From positions 3,144,064-3,208,063 of the forward strand of contig NW_008710950.1 of assembly GCF_000327385.1 (NCBI RefSeq): a stretch of DNA of 64,000 nt, in the 5' to 3' direction. Below, in pieces: positions 26,101-35,100 of this stretch. Below the pieces are notes generated by a model. That model saw only the letters and a program-made list of their open reading frames with translations, was not told the origin of the DNA and ran no database searches. A program made the position numbers and the translations under genes. Numbering within the stretch: position 1 is the first letter of the stretch; each line of letters opens with the position of its first letter. This stretch comes from Lottia gigantea (Eukaryota; Mollusca; Gastropoda; Lottiidae).

Positions 26101-29100
26101 CCGGTACCACTCTTTAGCTTCAATTGGAGCTTATGGAGATGAGCACACCGAGCATAGTGTAATCTGAAGCATTTTTGTAATCATGATCTTCAATGACTCA
26201 ATGGAAGGGCTACTTATAGTTTTTAGGAAGTTGGCCTACCTTAGGCTACATCTAAGCCTAGTGATGAACATGTTGCCGCAATTTATCGTCTTATGCGTAT
26301 AACTTCTAATTTGCATGAAATTAGATCTGGGCTGTCTCACTTGATCTTGAAGTAAATCTAGCAAAGGGCCCAAAATACATTCAAATAAGCCAGTTCGGCA
26401 TTATACATGTGCATGTACATGCACATTCCCAACTTCTGTCTTGGGATAAACCACGTCTATTTACTATGGCAGTCTATGACCAGCGATGGAAGAGGATATT
26501 ACGCGAAGGGTTCACTACATTTACAGTTAATCCATTTATCTCTTAGAACATTATGGAAAGCAAGTAAGAATGTTCAGTTCAAAGAGTATATCATGAGTCT
26601 GACAAATGTAAATGTATCTGAGTACTATTAATAGTAAACCTGTTGTATCCTTTTCCATAAACCATCTTAGTAAATTAACATTGTTTATTTAAAGACAAAA
26701 GTACAAATTAAGCTTTTTGCAAATGTGCATTTATAAGCTTAGTTCTGAACTGGCTTATTTCATAGTACAAAAAACTGTGGTTCAGATTTTGGTCGTTTGA
26801 AATTGCTGAATTACTGACAAGGGGAAACCTGAACTCCCTTAGCTGCCAAAACTCCTTCAAATCTGTCTGCAATGTTTACACAATTGAATTTTATCACTAA
26901 TTCTTATGAATTGAAATATCAATTTAAAAATATGACTGAGAATCTTATATTGCATGTGGGTTGAAGAAACTGCCAGACATTTAAAAAATGATTATTCAGA
27001 AATATGTTTTACAAAGAGCAATTTCAGTCCGAAATGTCTTGCAGGAAATATTTTGGGAAAAAAATAATTGTGTTTATTTCAAATGAACCTTATATTTCTT
27101 TGGAACCAAGGAAATTCTAAGACAGGAGATATACCTTTATAGGTACACTTGAAAATTTTATTTTGAATATTTGTAAAATGAGATGAAAAATTCAATACTA
27201 AGTTCATTATAGAAGGAGAAGTTAACTGGTCAGTAACAGTGTTAATTGTAGAGTGCCAATTCTGATACAGACCTGTGCCTCATTCTCAGATCTTTAATTT
27301 TGATCCTGACCAGCTTGAGAATTTTAGTAAGAGATCACATATCAAGCCCATCATTAAACTTTTGATTAGAAGTCATTTTGTTAAGACCATTGATATGCTA
27401 GACTCTCAAATACATAATATTCAACTTTGAAGATTCTCTAGCAGTTAGAGAAGTTGAATTTTATGTATGTGAGAGGACAGATAAATATTAATTCAGGAAT
27501 CACAGGAAAGGTTGAGCTCATTAGTACTAATAAATTAATTGCCACCTCTACATTTGAGGGGCTGACATGGAAAAAGCGTCTAGTCGTTCGGATGGGACAA
27601 TAAACCGAGGCCCTGTGTGCTACAGGCTGTGGACGTTAAAGATCCCTTGACCGTTGAAAATTGAAAAAGAGCAGGCTAATGCCGCCGTCCTGGCAAAATT
27701 TCCCTCATTGCACCCTGCATGGCGTTGCCAGTCTTCATTAGCTCACATGGTGCAGAAAAGTAGGACGTTAAACTCCATTCATTTCATTTCTACATTTGCA
27801 ATTACTAAATATTGCATTCAATATGAGATGAAGATGATGGATCTTTACATACTTACATATTTTCATTTCACATATTCCTTAGTTTTTGTTTAGCTTGTGC
27901 TAATTTACAATTCTAAAATCTATATTGTGTTTTTTTCAGGTTAGACCTTCCCTACAAGAAGTAGAACTATGATTGTTACTATCACCACATGAATGTAAGT
28001 ATATTTACTGTTATTTGAAAGGTATTATGAATGCTACCTATCAGAAGATAATAGTAAACCAAAATTACAATGTGCTGAAAATGAAGGCCATTTTGCCCAT
28101 TTATTAATGAAAGGGATTAAATGACAGGGACCGATGATTTTGAGGGATTGTCAATTTGGAGGGGGGTCATTTTGATTTTACATTGGGTATGTCGCTTTTT
28201 CACATGACCTCAAGATTTAAATATATTTTATTTCATGTGATGAGATATAATTATGTTGATTGGTTGAGGACAGAATATATTTCGAAAAAATGTTTTTATT
28301 CAATGCACACAACAGACTCGAAACATTTGTTCAGAATTCAAACAAGTTTGATCTTCAAACAAATGTTTCTTGAAACAAAAAACAATGTTTTGTTTTAACA
28401 CACACGAAACAATGTTTCACAGACAAAAGTCAGTTGTGTGCATTGGGCTTTAGATTGAAAGATCAAATGATGCAACTTTATTCAAAATGTCTATATATAT
28501 TTTTTACTATTGTAGGTTGTGATTAAGGGTATGCCAGTGAAGAGATTATATGATATAAAGAAACCTTAAAAACTAAAAGGAAAAATGAAGCAAATAATAT
28601 TATATAAGTTGCAAATAGAAAAATTTTAGTTTATAGTTGACAAGTGCTTATATAAATGTATAGCATGAAAAACTAATTATATATTGTTCAAACCGTTTCT
28701 TTGATACATGTATTTTGTAATATTATGTAATATGTAAAATGGAGTGCAATGAATTATCATTGATAAAAATCTATCTTTCTGTACTTATGTAGTTTTAGTA
28801 TTTGGGTTCAGAAACTGCTTATTATCATAATGAAACAGTCTGTTTTATTCACTTAATAGTAATTGGGTGAAGAAATATCTACTAAAATACTACAGAGCGG
28901 TCAATATGATTGGAGGTCATATCTAAGGCTGAGATGCCTTGCCAAGGGTACCTTTTAATTCTGCCCCTTCAATTTCAAGAAATTGAGCAAATAAAAGCCA
29001 ATTTGTAGAGAATGTATCTCTTACCTATTCTGAAATGACAGTCGCGACATTTTGGGGGTTGATTTGAGTTCTGTACTGGATGTGTACGAAGATCGCATAA

Positions 29101-32100
29101 TTCCTTCAAAAATATCCCAAATTAGGAATTTCTTTTCCTATTTCTATAGATGTCTTTTCTATATATGGCAGTGTCTCAAGGAAAGACGAGTCGTCTTTTT
29201 AACGTCCAAACACGAATAATTCTGGACACATTGATTTGAAAGCGACGGTGAGTTGTGAACACTATTACTGATTGGCTTAGCTGACAAAATTCCCATTTCT
29301 GAGACTAAGGTAAGAATTGTATTTTACTCGTTGGATGAACGACATCACATAAATAAATCACAAAGTGTCCACACTTCCACGAAAAAACTGATGGTAAGAC
29401 TTAAAACCTTGTAAATTGGTCATAGTTTAATTTCAGAACGAAAGTCTGTTCTAGCTCTTGCCATATTTGACATGCGGTAGAGAAATGATCTTGGCATGGA
29501 TGTGGCTTTCTGTCGTCAGAATGAGGTAATATATTGCGCGCAATTCATAATGCCTCGAACAAATTCAAATAAGAAAACATTGCATTGTCTCTGTTTATAC
29601 CCTATACAGCCCTACATACTCTACATCTCAAAAACGAAAAAGAACGAAAATGTATAACAATCTTTGTGCCTATTTAATATACATAATAAATCAATCGATG
29701 CCCATTTTCTTTATGGGCCTATATGGCATTCCATAGATGCTGTAGTTTAGAAAGGGGTTTTCACAATCGTGCGTACAATACCGGGTCTGTGGAAACAAAA
29801 CAAAATTAGTAAAATGTGCACTCTTTGTATGTATTTCACATTCTTGGAAAAACTATGCTCAAGTGTGGTAGGAGACACAGGGTTACAATGCATGGAAACA
29901 CGCTTCTTTTGAATATATGGGACATTCTGGGGGAGACTATGTTCAAATGTGATAGAAAACACAAGGTTTGATCTCTATCTTGCGTACAATGCATGGAAAA
30001 ATAACCAAATTGGTTGATTGTGCTTCTTTGAATGTATTGGACATTCTGGGGAAACTATGCTCATATGTGGTAGATTACACACGGTTTGATCTCTATCGTG
30101 CGTACAATGCATGGAAACATAACCAAATTGGTTGATTGTGCTTCTTTTGTATTTCTGGGGGAAACTATGCTCATATTTGATAGATTACACACGGTTTGAT
30201 CTCTATCTTGCGTACAATGCATTGGAAATACGTTAAATCGAAAGAATGTGTCTCTCATGTTTTAAGTTGGCATCCGTATCCTAGCATATTTAGTGAGTTC
30301 TCTTCATCCTGCAAAAAATTGCGTTGAAAATAGTCCGCGGCCAAATGGAATAGAATGCTCTTCAATTATTTACATTCCCATGGGAACAAAAAGTTGTTTG
30401 TATGGTATGACCTACGGGTTCTCTTAATATTCTTGGGCGCCTTTTTGAACGCATGTCATCTCATTCCCAAGAAACTACGGTTTCCTTGTGTCCAAAGCGA
30501 CGTTGAGACATATCTACTTTTAGCTTTATGCTAATCAATAGTGAATACGAATAGTCATTTTCCTCCCATTTCTGATTGACTTGAAATGGCTTCAGATAAT
30601 GCGACCGGGTGATAATAAAAGTGCTTCAGAATCTAAATTGTCAACTATATCTAGAGGGTAATATCAACAAAATTTCAACTATATATGCTGTCTGTTTTGT
30701 TCATTAGTACATTCTGGGGGCTTCATACAAAGTGGGTCTATTGATTTGACATCATTGTAATTGGGTTATCCACATCTAAAGAACGATAAATGCCTTTGCA
30801 GATTGTGTGCTACTTACTTTCTTTAGCCTCCATCAGAAAACCTCCTGACATTTTCAAGTTACAAGATGTTTTTAAGGTATCATTTACTGCAAGTTATGTT
30901 TTAAGACACACGACATGACAATAGACTCAGTACAATATACATCACGTAAACCTTAATATTTATGATGAAACCTGCTGTAGGATATCATTCTCTACAATAC
31001 CTTTAAAAGTAACATTCTACAATCCAGATTTTGTCCATATCCTTGACCATTTGAAAAATAAACCTGTCAACATTACTTTAAGGTAGTGTTAGATGATGAT
31101 GAGAACATGGGCTAGGTAGTATGAAGATTTATGAATATTGACAGGCAATTATTATTATAATTATAATTATCTAATAAAAACAGATTTCTCTTCTTAATAT
31201 TTAATATCATCTTCAGTTATGAATAAGTATAATATTTTACTATTTGACAAATAGCACTTTAAAATTAAATTTTGTTTTTTGTTCAGTTTATCAAATAATA
31301 AATCCAATGAGAATTCCATTTATAACAAACATGACAATGATGAATTAATAAACCAAATAAACAATAAAAATTTGGAAACTCTTGCTTAGAAAGAAACGGT
31401 AGGATTTTCTTTATAACATAAAGTTTTAACTCTGCTTTTATGATCTATTTCAAAATATAAAATTTGATAATTGACAAATGCTAACTCTATGTTACTCTAT
31501 ACATCAATATCATCATTTAGATAAAATCCATTACTCAACAGACATTATAACAATAATCTATTCAACAACTAATCAATCTTCACAATTGGTCAGGGTATAT
31601 ATCTTTATCTTTTACCTTGACTGCAATAGACCACTTTCTCTTTCTTGTATCACGGTCAGCAATTTGATTAGATTGTATGCCAATTAGAGAGCCCTCTATT
31701 TCATAATAATTATTATTGACAGTTTCTTTTGTCGAGGGCCCAGATTGGCTGTATTAGCGAGTCCAATCAAATTGCTGCATTCACAAACTTCAGTGAAATA
31801 AAAAAAAGTGGGCCATTGCAGTCAAGGTATAAGATGAAGACAAAATATCTTGATCATTGTGATAATGCAAATAATCTGGATTGCTGTCAACGGGTAAGGT
31901 ATTGCGCATAATTGCCAGTACTTCATATCTTCATATATCCTTAAATTCTATCACTCTTGTTCAGTGATGGCTGACTGTGGTACATCTTCAAAGAGCAACA
32001 GTATTGCTCTCACATTTCCAGACTAGGTGTAATTCATCTGAAAAAAAAAAGTTGATATATGAGATATACTTAGTCATATTATGATAATTTGATAACAAAT

Positions 32101-35100
32101 TGGTTGTTTACTATACAGTGGTGTAACCTATTTTCGTGGATATAAGATTCATCACCGAATTTCGTCAAAGTTAAAAAAACAAAATTTTTTTTTTATGTCT
32201 TAGATGTTTCCTCAGATATTCTACAAAATAATTAAAATTGGTTTGTTTCGATTTTCTTTATTAATCCTCCACTTTGACCCATATTTCATGAGCAACCAAC
32301 TCGGTAACGGCGGCAGAATGCGTCACCTATTTTCGTGTACAATGTTTGATCTATAAATAAGTCTAGAAAAACACGTTGTATGGATACCGGGTGGTATAAT
32401 TAACTTCTCTTAGTATTTATCTTTAATATCAATTCATTATAACTAGTGACAATTCCTTGAAAGAACCACGATTTTAAAAAAAAAAATAGTGACTGACAAA
32501 ATAAGATACGTAGCGTGATTTATTGCTAAATGTCACTGAAATAACATAACTCATAAGAATATGGTCCACTTTATGTTCCATTTACCGCTTGGGATTATAA
32601 GGAAATTCGGCCGATAAAAAATGGTGACGTTTGGTAATAACTGAAATCCGCCATTTTGTATTTGTCGAAGTATAGATTAATACATTTTACCTTGCTTGAA
32701 ACTACTGGATTCATTCTACTAGCCTGATATTGTAGAGAAAACCCATGTTTATCAAAACAAAGTAATGCGAAGGTCGCTCATGTAAATTATTAATCCTTTC
32801 CGGAAATCCACGAAATTAGGTTACTTGACTGTGTACTAATAACAATTAATAATGGAACTTACCAAACTACTGTCAGTTTCGGTAACTTGAATGTCGATCT
32901 TGAAATCATTATTAATTGACAAACAAGCTGATGATAATAATGTTGGTATCTTCATAATATCTCCGCAACAATAATAGTCTTGAATGTTTAGACTCTAATT
33001 AAAATTTCAGATACAAGTCGGCTTATTGTTACATGCATATACAGCTAATTCAGCTATATAGCTAGTAGATCTAATTAAATGAAATGATGCAGCCTAATAA
33101 AGATAAGATAACAACATTATTGAACATGGTACACTATGTCCTCCTCATAAGGTCCATATCTTCTTTTTTATAATGGGCGCATTTCTTATGAAAAATTACA
33201 AAAAGACTAAAATGTTTTGTATTTCCAGGCCTAAAATGATAAAATTCTTATTTAGACAAAAGCTGAAAAGGATGTTTTCTTAAAACTAAACAAATGGCCT
33301 TTGTTGGATGCTTACGCTTCACTTTAAAGTGATTGATACGGTACTAAATTTTTTATTTGGCCCACTATACAGTTTTAGGAATGTTATCGAGACTTATGTA
33401 ATCGAGACTTAACTGGCGGGAACATTGAGTTATATTTATTCAAGTCGAATCACCATAAAATATATTATTCCACTTCCATTTATCTAAATAGTGCCTATGG
33501 AAAACAATATGTAAAACCCCAAAGAACATTTTGACGCAAACTTTCTTGAAGTTTTACCATCATATATTGATAAGGTCACAAAAATTGTCAATAAAAGAAG
33601 AAACTATAAATTTTTCTTCATTTCCATTCGCTTAATGGTCAATTCGCCCCAAAACCAAAATGCCAACAGAATAATTAGGCCTATTGTTGAATTAAAGGGC
33701 CCGTTGTTGAACCTTTTTGTCAGTGGTAAAATAACGATAACTACTTTTTGCAATTGCAAGACATCATCGACGGGACAATCTCATGTGACACAGTAACCAA
33801 AATCCAAACCAATATCAATAATCTGTAGGCCCTACCATAGGTTGCCTAGTAGCATTAACCTATTGTCCAATTATAATAATCTGAGACTACAGGGGTAACA
33901 ATAGCCCAGTACTACCAGTGGCCTACTAACAACAGCCTAGCACTAGTAATAAAAGCCTAGCACTACCAGTTGTCAAGTAACAATAGCCAATTCTATCAAT
34001 GGCCCAGTAACAATAGCCTAGTACTACCAGTGACTCAGTAACAATAGCCTAGTACTATCAATGGCCCAGTAACAATAATAGCCTAGTACTATCAGTGGCC
34101 CAGTTACAATAGCCTAGTACCACCAATGGCCCAGTAATAATAGACTAGTACTAACAGTGGCCCTCTAACAATAGCCTAGTACTACCAGTGGCCCTCTAAC
34201 AATAGCCTAGTACTACCAGTGGCCCAGTAATAATAGCCTAGTACTATCAGTGGCCCAGTTACAATAGCCTAGTACTACCAATGGCCCAGTAATAATAGGC
34301 TAGTACTGCTCGTGGCCCACAAACAATAACCTAGCACTACCAGTGGACGAATAATTGATAGCCTTGTACTACCAGTGGCCCAGTAACAATAGACTAGTAC
34401 TATCATTGGCGCAGTAACTATAGCCTAGTACTATCAGTGGCCCAGTTACAATAGCCTAGTACCACCAGTGGCCCAGTAATAATAGCCTAGTACTACCAGT
34501 GGCCTAGTAATAATAGCCTAGCACTACTGATGGCCCACTAACAATAGCCTAGTACTACCAGTGGCCCAATTACAATAGCCTAGTACTACCAGTGGCCCAG
34601 TAATAATATCCTAGTACTATCAGTGGCCCACTAACAATAGCCTAGTACTAACAGTGGCCCACAAACAAAAGCCTAGTACTAACAGTGGCCCAGTAACAAT
34701 AGCCTAGTAACTATAGCCTAGTACTATCATTGGCCCAGTAACTATAGTCTAGTACTACCAATGGCCCAGTAACAATAGCCTAGTACTACCAGTGGCCCAG
34801 TAATAATAGCCTAGTACCAACAGTGGCCCTCTAACAATAGTCTAATACTACCAGTGGCCCAGTAATAATCGCCTAGTACTATCAGTGGCCCATTTACAAT
34901 AGCCTAGTACTACCAATGGCCCAGTAATTATATTGTACTACCAGTGGCCCAGTTACAATAGCCTAGTACTACCAATGGCCCAGTTACAATAGCCTAGTAC
35001 TACCAATGGCCCAGTTACAATAGCCTAGTACTATCAGTGGCCTAATGATAATAGCCTGGTACTACTAGTGGCCCAGTAATTATAGCCTAGTTCTAACAGT

